From positions 1 to 5,010 of the forward strand of contig JAUYIV010000341.1 of the NCBI GenBank assembly GCA_030688105.1: DNA of 5,010 nucleotides. Direction: 5' to 3'. Below are positions 1 to 4,442 of the stretch, one piece after another. The position numbers and the translations under genes are program-made. Numbering within the stretch: position 1 is the first letter of the stretch; each line of letters opens with the position of its first letter. This DNA comes from Actinomycetota bacterium. Its GTDB lineage: Bacteria; Actinomycetota; Acidimicrobiia; Spongiisociales; UBA11373. The notes beneath the pieces were generated by a model. That model had not been told where the DNA came from and ran no database searches. It was given only the letters and a program-made list of their open reading frames with translations.

Positions 1-4
1 TCTT

Positions 5-34
5 GCGGGAGGCGGGAGGCGGGAGGCGGGAGGC
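5..34. repeat. 7-bp G-rich tandem repeat with G-quadruplex pattern
   Basis: The unit GCGGGAG occurs four times head to tail without mismatch, followed by a partial fifth unit (GC). The four GGG runs (7-9, 14-16, 21-23, 28-30) are separated by identical 4-nt AGGC loops, which meets the usual G3-N(1-7) rule for an intramolecular G-quadruplex on the + strand. A pyrimidine run (TTCTTTT, about 36-42) follows. The array may begin before the window. It lies about 60 bp upstream of the first gene. A regulatory role, or a part in ending transcription from an upstream gene, is inference; only the repeat is directly visible. Confidence 0.85.
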
Positions 35-53
35 CTTCTTTTCGCGCTCTTCG

Positions 54-91
54 TCGACCCTCTATACACAACTGCGTATAACTGATATCAA
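54..91 (+). promoter_or_regulatory. Candidate promoter and operator-like dyad before the first gene
   Basis: An AT-rich island stands out from the GC-rich surroundings. A -35-like TCGACC (54-59) is followed after 17 bp by a -10-like TATAAC (77-82). This would place the transcript start around 89, leaving a very short leader before the ATG at 98. A perfect inverted repeat, TATAC (63-67) and GTATA (76-80) with 8 bp between, overlaps the -10 box, as an operator would. AACTG also recurs at 70-74 and 80-84, exactly one helical turn apart, and GATATC (84-89) is palindromic. The boxes match consensus only partly, and no regulator gene is visible nearby. Confidence 0.4.
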
Positions 92-97
92 CCGTGC

Positions 98-526
98 ATG
101 ACCGTCGCGGTGCCCGGGTTCCTCCGTCGAGATGCCCGTCCTCCCATCGAGATGGAAGCCGCGCCAGCCCCGGGCGCCGTGACGGCCATGCGCCCCACCG
201 CCATCCCCCGGCGGTTCGTGTACTCGGTCCCCTTCGATGAGGGCGCACCCGGCCACGAGCCCCAGGATGCAATGGTGCGCCGATTCTGGACCGCGATCGT
301 CGGGTCGGGAGCGGTGGTCGACCTGCTCCGCCTGATCGCGGCATCCCAGACCGGCCGCCGGCTGCCGGAGCCCCTCCACCTCGGCATCCTCGCCGCCGAG
401 GGCCTGATCGAACGCGACGACCCGATCGTCCTCGTCCGCCCCCGGGTTCCCCACCTCGGCGACAGCCAGCTCCTCCGACTCCGGCCATCGCTGCGTGCCG
501 AGTACCGGAGGCTGCTGGACGGCTGA
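98..526 (+). CDS. Hypothetical protein, 142 residues
   Basis: I do not recognise this family. The frame looks genuinely coding: third positions are almost all G or C, and the overlapping opposite-strand frames give low-complexity Ser/Arg/Gly-rich products. The first 38 or so residues are Pro/Ala-rich and probably disordered. A more ordered part follows from about residue 40 (FVYSVPFDEG). It has a hydrophobic helix around 63-82, a short Leu/Ile-rich helix around 93-104, a strand-like segment at 109-113 (PIVLV) and a basic C-terminal helix around 123-141. There is no signal peptide, convincing membrane helix or cysteine pair, so it is probably cytoplasmic. The ATG at 98 is chosen because it follows the AT-rich promoter island; the ATGs at 152 and 188 (residues 19 and 31) would drop the disordered tail. 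No Shine-Dalgarno is seen. A 101-bp gap with its own promoter separates it from the sirtuin gene, so co-transcription is not implied. Confidence 0.65.
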   Translation: MTVAVPGFLRRDARPPIEMEAAPAPGAVTAMRPTAIPRRFVYSVPFDEGAPGHEPQDAMVRRFWTAIVGSGAVVDLLRLIAASQTGRRLPEPLHLGILAAEGLIERDDPIVLVRPRVPHLGDSQLLRLRPSLRAEYRRLLDG

Positions 527-593
527 AAGCGCGAAGAGACAGTTCGCAGCACCCCCTGGGTCTCTGCTGGTGTCGAACAGAGGGGCGAACCCG

Positions 594-621
594 TCGATGC
601 GCGCTCCCCGGCTCCTACGAT
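594..621 (+). promoter_or_regulatory. Leaderless promoter of the sirtuin gene
   Basis: A -10 box TACGAT (616-621, pattern TAnnnT) ends exactly 6 bp before the ATG at 628, so transcription would start at or next to the A of the start codon. A weak -35-like TCGATG lies at 594-599 with a 16-bp spacer. There is no Shine-Dalgarno before the ATG. This arrangement is the well-known leaderless promoter of actinobacteria. The -10 position is convincing; the -35 is only a partial match. Confidence 0.55.
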
Positions 622-627
622 CGGCGC

Positions 628-1413
628 ATGGATCCCGTGTCATCCGCCGCGCAGGCTCTGGCCGGCTGCCGCCGAATCCTCGCCTTCACCGGCGCGGGGA
701 TCTCCACAGAATCGGGGATTCCCGACTTCCGCGGCCCCGAAGGGCTCTGGACGAAGGTCGATCCGGAAGAATTCACCTACTCCCGGTACCTGGAGAGCTC
801 CGAGACCCGTCGCACCTCTTGGCGAATGCGGGCGGAGTCCCGGGTTTTCGAGGCAGAGCCCAACCCGGCTCATCGAGCGATCGTCGACCTGTGGGGAATC
901 GGCCGCTTGCTGGCTTGCATCACCCAGAACATCGACGGGCTCCATCAGCGCGCCGGACTCCCCGACGAGGCGGTGATCGAACTGCACGGGAACGCCCGGG
1001 AGACGGTGTGCATCGCCTGCGGCGATCGCCAGGCGACGGCGTCGGTGATCGAGCGGGTGGTCTCCGGTGAGAGCGATCCGACCTGCCGCGACTGCGGCGG
1101 CATCCTAAAGGCTGCCGTGGTCTTCTTCGGTGAGGCGATGCCGCGCGAAGAGCTGATGCGGGCGGCGCTTGCCACATCAGAAGCCGACGCGGTCCTGGCC
1201 GTCGGATCGACGCTCTCGGTGTTCCCTGCCGCCTCCTTTCCCATCGAAGTCGTGGAGGGGGGACACCCCATGGTCATCGTCAACCGCGGCCCCACCGAGC
1301 TCGACGACCTCGCCACCGTGATCGTCGACGGAGCGGCCGGCGAGATCCTGCCGATGCTGGTGGCAGAGCTCGCCGGGCGTCTCCTCCCCCGGCGGAGGCG
1401 ACGAACGAAGTGA
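628..1413 (+). CDS. NAD-dependent protein deacylase, SIR2 (sirtuin) family
   Basis: Sirtuins use NAD+ to remove acetyl or other acyl groups from lysines, giving nicotinamide and O-acyl-ADP-ribose; bacterial members act in the cytoplasm, often on metabolic enzymes. The 261-residue length is normal and all core motifs are present. These are the NAD-binding GAGISTESGIPDFRG (22-36), TQNIDGLHQRAG (99-110), LHGN with catalytic His120, and two zinc pairs C128xxC131 and C153xxC156. Also present are FFGE (166-169), the Rossmann GS at 193-194 and the IVN motif (217-219). The region where desuccinylase-type sirtuins carry Tyr-x-x-Arg reads SWRMRAES (64-71), with no Tyr-x-x-Arg. Ordinary deacetylation, or another acyl preference, is therefore more likely than succinyl/malonyl removal; this is inference. 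The C-terminus ends in a basic RRRRRTK tail. The start is fixed by the -10 box 6 bp upstream. It appears monocistronic, with GC-rich hairpins downstream. The family is certain; the substrate is not. Confidence 0.96.
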   Translation: MDPVSSAAQALAGCRRILAFTGAGISTESGIPDFRGPEGLWTKVDPEEFTYSRYLESSETRRTSWRMRAESRVFEAEPNPAHRAIVDLWGIGRLLACITQNIDGLHQRAGLPDEAVIELHGNARETVCIACGDRQATASVIERVVSGESDPTCRDCGGILKAAVVFFGEAMPREELMRAALATSEADAVLAVGSTLSVFPAASFPIEVVEGGHPMVIVNRGPTELDDLATVIVDGAAGEILPMLVAELAGRLLPRRRRRTK

Positions 1414-1438
1414 GTCGGCGGAAGAATGCGCCCCCTTA

Positions 1439-1480
1439 CCCCCGAGTTCGCTCCGCGCGTCGGGGGCGCCCCCTCCGGGG
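1439..1480 (+). terminator. GC-rich hairpin cluster after the sirtuin gene
   Basis: Starting 25 bp past the sirtuin stop, CCCCCGA (1439-1445) pairs perfectly with TCGGGGG (1460-1466) across a 14-nt loop. The same G run is also part of a perfect 12-bp palindrome, GGGGGCGCCCCC (1462-1473), and CCCC (1470-1473) can pair with GGGG (1477-1480). These stems exclude one another. No T-run follows, so this would be a U-tract-less terminator of the kind proposed for GC-rich actinobacteria. The inverted repeats are visible; terminator function is inferred from position. Confidence 0.4.
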
Positions 1481-1592
1481 TGAGCGGTTCCGTGGTGGCC
1501 GACGTGGCCGTATCCGATGGCAACATCGTGCTCCTGGTTCGCCACGGTTCGGTGGCGTCGGTGTCGACCCCAGCGGGCTCGACCCGATCGGC

Positions 1593-1621
1593 TCGAACGA
1601 GTTCCCCGGCATCGGTACCCT
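1593..1621 (+). promoter_or_regulatory. Candidate leaderless promoter before a micro-ORF
   Basis: TCGAAC (1593-1598) is separated by exactly 17 bp from TACCCT (1616-1621, TAnnnT), which ends 6 bp before an ATG at 1628. The -10-to-ATG spacing equals that of the sirtuin gene, and the spacer has the optimal length. The -35 box overlaps a short hairpin-like CTCG-AA-CGAG (1592-1601). In GC-rich DNA, TAnnnT boxes also occur by chance, so this is a moderate-to-weak call. Confidence 0.35.
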
Positions 1622-1627
1622 CGCCCT

Positions 1628-1687
1628 ATGGTCATCGCCGGGCAGGCCGGAGTGCTGCACGAGGCCGACGCCGAATACTCGGTTTGA
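1628..1687 (+). CDS. Candidate 19-residue micro-ORF
   Basis: The frame starts at ATG 1628 and ends at TGA 1685-1687, giving MVIAGQAGVLHEADAEYSV. I do not recognise it. Most third positions are G or C, and the composition (hydrophobic start, acidic centre, no Arg/Ser run) resembles coding sequence more than the surrounding frames do. Its main support is the promoter pair ending 6 bp upstream. It ends 17 bp from the 3' end of the opposing membrane-protein gene. It could be a genuine small protein, the remnant of a truncated gene whose remainder was lost when the region rearranged, or a chance frame. Confidence 0.25.
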   Translation: MVIAGQAGVLHEADAEYSV

Positions 1688-1701
1688 CCTACCCCGTCGG
1701 C
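1664..1701 (-). terminator. Stem after the membrane glycosyltransferase-like gene
   Basis: GCCGACG (1664-1670) and CGTCGGC (1695-1701) form a perfect 7-bp stem starting 3 bp past the TAG stop (1705-1707) of the minus-strand gene. Inside the loop, CCGA (1671-1674) and TCGG (1679-1682) form a second small stem. No T-run follows on the minus strand. The position just after a stop codon suggests a terminator, but the long loop and missing U-tract keep this tentative. The stem overlaps the end of the micro-ORF. Confidence 0.3.
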
Positions 1702-1704
1702 GGC

Positions 1705-3072
1705 CTACTCGGCCGCATCTCGTGACAACGCCGGCCACCACAGCGGGAGGCTGAGGAAGGACAGCGAGTAGACCGAGAAGGACTCGCGGAACGACGGCTC
1801 CCGCACCGTGAGCACGGCCATCAGCAGGAACCCGATGAGCACGGCCGCCGGCCAGAGCAGGCAGCGGCGGCGAATCGTGAGCGTCACGATCCCGGCCAGT
1901 GCCGGCCACAGGATGATCCCCGGGCGCCAGAACAACCAGAGCAGCGCCGGCTGGTTGCTCCTGACCAGGATCGCCTTGGTGAAGCTGAACCCCGACGGCC
2001 ACAGCGAGTCGCGCTCGATGCCGAGATCATTCGGCGGAACGTTGTACACGTAGGTCTCGAACCGCTCGCCGGCCGGCTGGAACGGTGCGAAGAGGACGCC
2101 GACGGCGCAGGCCCGGTGGCCGGCCACGGTCATGGGATGGGTGAGCGCGCTTCTGACGAGCAACCCCCGGTAGGCGCCGGCATGAGCCCGGATCGCCGCG
2201 GTGTCGAATTCGCGATCGGTGAGGAGCGACGCTCCGTCCCCGCACCGGTAAGCCTCCTGCCAGACTTCGAGATCGGCGACCGCGCGCATCAACTCGAGAT
2301 CCGCCTCCTCGAACCATCCCGGTTGGTGCCGGTAGACCGCGGCGATCTCGGGCGCGTATGCCTCTCCCAGGGGAGGAACCCCCCGGTCGACACCGAATGC
2401 AAAGTACAAGGGTCCCTGGACGAGCAGGAACAAGGCGATCGCTCCACCCGCGGGCACGGCCAGCAGGTGGGTGCGGCTTCGAAGTCCTGCGGCGAGAGCC
2501 GCCAGCATCACGAGGACTACCACCATGCCGGCATGGTCGAACAGCCAGGTCGCGCCAAGCGCCACTCCGAGACGGGCCGCCGACCATGGATCAGACAGAT
2601 AGGCGTTCGGGTCGGGAGCCAGCCCAAGCAACTCCACCAGCAGCCAGATGCCGACGAGGGTCTGGGAGACCTGGACCTCGACCGCGATCGTGGTCGCCCC
2701 CACGGCGGGGAGCCAGGCGAATGCCAGCACGGCGGCGCCGGCGAGCCAGCCAGGAATCCCGGCACCGCGGGCACGACGCAGGTAGCTGGCGAGCAGAGCA
2801 ACCATCGCGGCCACCTGGACCAGGCTCACCGCGGCAGGTGAATCCCATACCCGGGTCACCAGCCAGATGATGATCGAGTGGATCGCCGGGACCTCGTTGG
2901 TGAAGTCGCCCGATTCGACTGCGGCGAGCTGGTGCAGCGAGTCGCCCGACAACATGCCGGGATACCAGGAGACCCACCACACGAAGAGCGGAAGCGCCGC
3001 GAGCCCGACGATCGGCCAAGACCACCTCGACCGCCCTGGCGGCTCGGCTGCGGTGTCGTCTTCCGGTTCCAT
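1705..3072 (-). CDS. Polytopic membrane protein, putative GT-C-type glycosyltransferase
   Basis: From the ATG at 3072 the product has 455 residues. An acidic tail is followed by about nine hydrophobic helices, roughly at 19-37, 80-98, 108-127, 137-151, 166-190, 203-226, 374-400, 405-421 and 433-448. A large polar segment (about 227-369) should lie outside the membrane. After helix 1 comes WYPGMLSGDSLHQL (36-49) and then VPAIHS (61-66). A YPG...D...Q block followed by a Pro/His segment in the first outer loop is typical of uncharacterised GT-C-like enzymes that take sugars from polyprenyl-phosphate donors, where an Asp there is catalytic; Asp44 is the candidate. A late REPSFRESFSVY block (424-435) resembles the usual C-terminal region. 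A Wzy-like polymerase is an alternative, given the large outer loop. Neighbouring flippase and sugar-transferase genes support a glycan role. ATG 3096 or GTG 3165 would extend the N-terminus, but the rare ATA codon and the -10-like box in that stretch argue for 3072. Confidence 0.8.
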   Translation of the reverse strand: MEPEDDTAAEPPGRSRWSWPIVGLAALPLFVWWVSWYPGMLSGDSLHQLAAVESGDFTNEVPAIHSIIIWLVTRVWDSPAAVSLVQVAAMVALLASYLRRARGAGIPGWLAGAAVLAFAWLPAVGATTIAVEVQVSQTLVGIWLLVELLGLAPDPNAYLSDPWSAARLGVALGATWLFDHAGMVVVLVMLAALAAGLRSRTHLLAVPAGGAIALFLLVQGPLYFAFGVDRGVPPLGEAYAPEIAAVYRHQPGWFEEADLELMRAVADLEVWQEAYRCGDGASLLTDREFDTAAIRAHAGAYRGLLVRSALTHPMTVAGHRACAVGVLFAPFQPAGERFETYVYNVPPNDLGIERDSLWPSGFSFTKAILVRSNQPALLWLFWRPGIILWPALAGIVTLTIRRRCLLWPAAVLIGFLLMAVLTVREPSFRESFSVYSLSFLSLPLWWPALSRDAAE

Positions 3073-3081
3073 CGCGGCGGG

Positions 3082-3112
3082 GAACACTATTCGCATGTTC
3101 TCGAACCATTGA
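3082..3112 (-). promoter_or_regulatory. Candidate promoter with dyad for the minus-strand membrane gene
   Basis: On the minus strand, TAGTGT (3089 down to 3084) is a TAnnnT -10-like box ending 11 bp before the ATG at 3072, which implies a leader of only a few bases. The -35 position (about 3107-3112) carries no good match. The box overlaps an inverted repeat, GAACA (3082-3086) and TGTTC (3096-3100) separated by 9 bp, a spacing that would suit a dimeric repressor. No Shine-Dalgarno is present. The dyad is visible; operator function is inference. Confidence 0.3.
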
Positions 3113-3141
3113 CGGAGGTGCCGCGAACTCGGCAGTACGCT
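3109..3141 (+). promoter_or_regulatory. Candidate promoter of the flippase gene
   Basis: TTGACG (3109-3114) is a 5-of-6 match to the -35 consensus. The nearest TAnnnT box is TACGCT (3136-3141), 21 bp away, which is longer than the usual 16-19. A start near 3148 would give a leader of about 27 nt before the ATG at 3175, with no evident Shine-Dalgarno. This promoter would fire away from the divergent membrane-protein gene, so the two may share regulation. The poor spacing makes this weak. Confidence 0.25.
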
Positions 3142-3174
3142 CTGGCCTGCCTGCGGCCGCCGCACGCGTCGAGC

Positions 3175-4431
3175 ATGACCGATTCCCCCCTATCGATGCC
3201 GTCCAGCGCCGCCCGAGCCGTCCCCGGCTCGGGTACTGCCTATATGGTCGTCGGGACACTGATCGCGGCGGTCGCCGCCTACCTCTTCCAGCTGATCGCC
3301 GGGCGGGTGCTTGGGCCCACCGCGTTCGCCCCGATCACGGTGCTCTGGACGATCCAATTCCTCGTCCTCACCATCGTCTTCGTGCCGATGGAACAACTCA
3401 CGATCAGGCGCCTCAGTGTCGAGGAGCCCGACGCCGCACCGTGGCGGCTCTTCATCGGCGTCATCCTCGCCGCGGTGATCGCGTCCACCACCTTCGCCGC
3501 CGCCACCCTCGATCGCTTGCTCGCTGGGGAGCCGGTCTACCTGGCCATCGTCGCCGCACTCATCGCCGGCTATGGCGGATTCGCTCTGGCCCGCGGCCTC
3601 CTCGCCGGCCATCGACGGTTCAAGGAGTACGGCCTGTCGACACTTGCCGAGTCGGTACTGCGGCTGGCCCTTGCGGTGGTGTTCCTCGCCGCCGGCATCG
3701 GCGCCGTGGGACTGGCCTGGACCCTCGTCGCCGGATCGCTGGTCGTCTGGATCTGGCTCCCGATTCGGCACGAGCCTCGCCGGCGAACCGGACAGGTCAG
3801 CCCGCTGTCGGGAACCGGGCTGGCGACCTTCGTGGCGGCAAACGCCGCTTCCCAGACGATCGTCGCCGCAGGGCCGCTCGTCGTGGGCGCGTTGCACGCC
3901 TCATCGGCCGAGGTGAGCGTGTTCTTCGAGACCTTCCTCCTGTTCCGCGCCCCCTTGACGGTGGCCTACAGCCTGATCGCCCGCATCCTCCCGCCCTTCA
4001 CCCGCTTCGTACAGAGCGGCAACCGGCACATCATCCGGGTTTGGGCACTTCGCCTCGGAGCGCTCGGTGCCGTTGGGGGCGGGCTGGGCTACGTCGTGGG
4101 ACGCGTTATCGGGCCGGACGTGGTGTCGTTCCTTCTCGGCTCCGAGTTCCGCCCCACGGACACCTTGGCGGCCTATGCCGCCGCCGGGGTCGCCATCGCC
4201 ACCGCGGCCCTCTTCTCTCAGCAGATCCTCATCGCGATGCGGTTGACCGGGAAGCTGGCCCTCTCCTGGACGGTGGGTCTGGCGGCCGCTGCGATCACCG
4301 TGGGATTGGCCGGCGGCGGCCCGAGCGTCAGGGTGGGTGCGGGCTTCCTCGTTGGTGAGGTGGTGGCATTCGGGTTGATCATCGGGACGATCGCGATGGC
4401 ATCCCGACCGTCAGCGAGTCAAGAGAGCTGA
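3175..4431 (+). CDS. Wzx-like polysaccharide flippase (MOP superfamily)
   Basis: The product would move a polyprenyl-linked oligosaccharide from the inner to the outer face of the cytoplasmic membrane during capsule, exopolysaccharide or wall-glycan assembly. It has 418 residues and about 12 hydrophobic helices (near 22-43, 51-71, 92-112, 119-139, 158-176, 178-196, 214-239, 246-270, 290-311, 332-350, 359-379, 387-408), the usual MOP flippase count. Characteristic segments are LIAGRVLGPTAFAP (40-53), ARGLLAGHRRFKEYG (139-153) and FLLGSEFRPTDTLA (319-332). A positively charged cytoplasmic loop (198-204) falls mid-protein. The frame is open further upstream, but that part is antisense to the divergent gene, so ATG 3175 is chosen; ATGs at 3196 and 3244 are possible. 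Substrate cannot be deduced. A strong hairpin lies at codons 13-20. It converges with the sugar transferase with 11 bp between stop codons. A related MOP exporter of another substrate is possible but less likely in this context. Confidence 0.88.
   Translation: MTDSPLSMPSSAARAVPGSGTAYMVVGTLIAAVAAYLFQLIAGRVLGPTAFAPITVLWTIQFLVLTIVFVPMEQLTIRRLSVEEPDAAPWRLFIGVILAAVIASTTFAAATLDRLLAGEPVYLAIVAALIAGYGGFALARGLLAGHRRFKEYGLSTLAESVLRLALAVVFLAAGIGAVGLAWTLVAGSLVVWIWLPIRHEPRRRTGQVSPLSGTGLATFVAANAASQTIVAAGPLVVGALHASSAEVSVFFETFLLFRAPLTVAYSLIARILPPFTRFVQSGNRHIIRVWALRLGALGAVGGGLGYVVGRVIGPDVVSFLLGSEFRPTDTLAAYAAAGVAIATAALFSQQILIAMRLTGKLALSWTVGLAAAAITVGLAGGGPSVRVGAGFLVGEVVAFGLIIGTIAMASRPSASQES
3212..3233 (+). other. 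Strong hairpin in the first codons of the flippase gene
   Basis: CCCGAGCCG (3212-3220) and CGGCTCGGG (3225-3233) form a perfect 9-bp stem with a 4-nt TCCC loop, and a G-U pair (3211/3234) can extend it in RNA. It sits 37 nt after the ATG at 3175 and 10 nt before an in-frame ATG at 3244. If translation began at 3244 the hairpin would be in the leader. No T-run follows, so an intrinsic terminator is unlikely. A translational or RNA-stability role is possible, as is a chance outcome of GC-rich coding. Confidence 0.4.
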
Positions 4432-4432
4432 C
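4410..4432. terminator. Hairpin shared by two converging genes
   Basis: GTCAGC (4410-4415) and GCTGAC (4427-4432) form a perfect 6-bp stem with an 11-nt loop, covering the last codons and stop of the flippase gene. It lies 10 bp past the stop of the opposing sugar-transferase gene. Only 11 bp separate the two stop codons, so any terminator must overlap a coding end. The stem is symmetric and could serve either direction, but it is short and has no T-run. Confidence 0.3.
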
Positions 4433-4442
4433 ATCGCGGCGC

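Larger units (their letters stand above)
1414..1704. other. Intergenic region between converging genes
   Basis: This 291-bp stretch lies between the ends of the sirtuin gene and the opposing membrane-protein gene. It holds nested GC-rich inverted repeats near the left side (1439-1480) and a perfect 6-bp hairpin with a GGTTCG loop (CGCCAC 1540-1545, GTGGCG 1552-1557). GGCTCGA is repeated at 1576-1582 and 1590-1596. A promoter-like pair precedes a 19-codon ORF at 1628-1687, and a stem lies next to the opposing stop codon. A longer + strand frame (1426-1725) is Ser/Arg/Gly-rich with no recognisable domain and is not accepted as a gene. No tRNA-like fold was seen. Confidence 0.6.

Noticed and set aside
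5..34. CRISPR array
   Set aside because: The units are 7 bp and contiguous with no spacers, so this is a simple tandem repeat.
542..578. Inverted repeat after the first gene: GTTCG (542-546) with CGAAC (574-578), and CAGC (547-550) with GCTG (566-569)
   Set aside because: The arms are short, interrupted and unequal in spacing, with no T-run, so terminator function is not supported well enough to list.
62..643. Long minus-strand open frames opposite the first gene and the start of the sirtuin gene
   Set aside because: Their products are Gly/Arg/Asp- or Ser/Arg-rich without domains, and they lie antisense to a frame with strong G/C third-position bias and to a certain sirtuin gene.
1426..1725. 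A 99-codon plus-strand frame after the sirtuin gene
   Set aside because: It starts inside the GC-rich hairpin region, is Ser/Arg/Gly-rich, has no motif, and runs into the 3' end of the opposing gene. A short VLLVRHG string is not enough to call a phosphoglycerate-mutase-type remnant.
2116..2841. Long plus-strand frames antisense to the GT-C-like gene
   Set aside because: The minus-strand frame encodes a coherent membrane protein with regular helices; the plus-strand products are Gly/Arg/Gln-rich shadows typical of high-GC DNA.
3082..3106. LexA (SOS) box, because GAAC and GTTC half-sites occur here
   Set aside because: The actinobacterial site needs GAAC-N4-GTTC. Here GAAC and GTTC are 11 bp apart, and the other pairing (GTTCTCGAAC) is in the wrong order.
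3073..3165. Longer N-terminus for the GT-C-like protein from GTG 3165 or ATG 3096
   Set aside because: The added residues look unlike coding sequence (an ATA codon, and a -10-like box within), and the acidic tail just before helix 1 starts naturally at ATG 3072. It is not fully excluded.
2878..3174. Upstream extension of the flippase reading frame
   Set aside because: The extra 99 codons are antisense to the divergent gene's N-terminus, are highly charged and Pro/Arg-rich, and do not resemble the start of a MOP flippase.
3190..3897. Minus-strand frame opposite the flippase gene
   Set aside because: Its product is Gly/Asp/Glu/Arg-rich with no hydrophobic core, a mirror of a membrane-protein gene.
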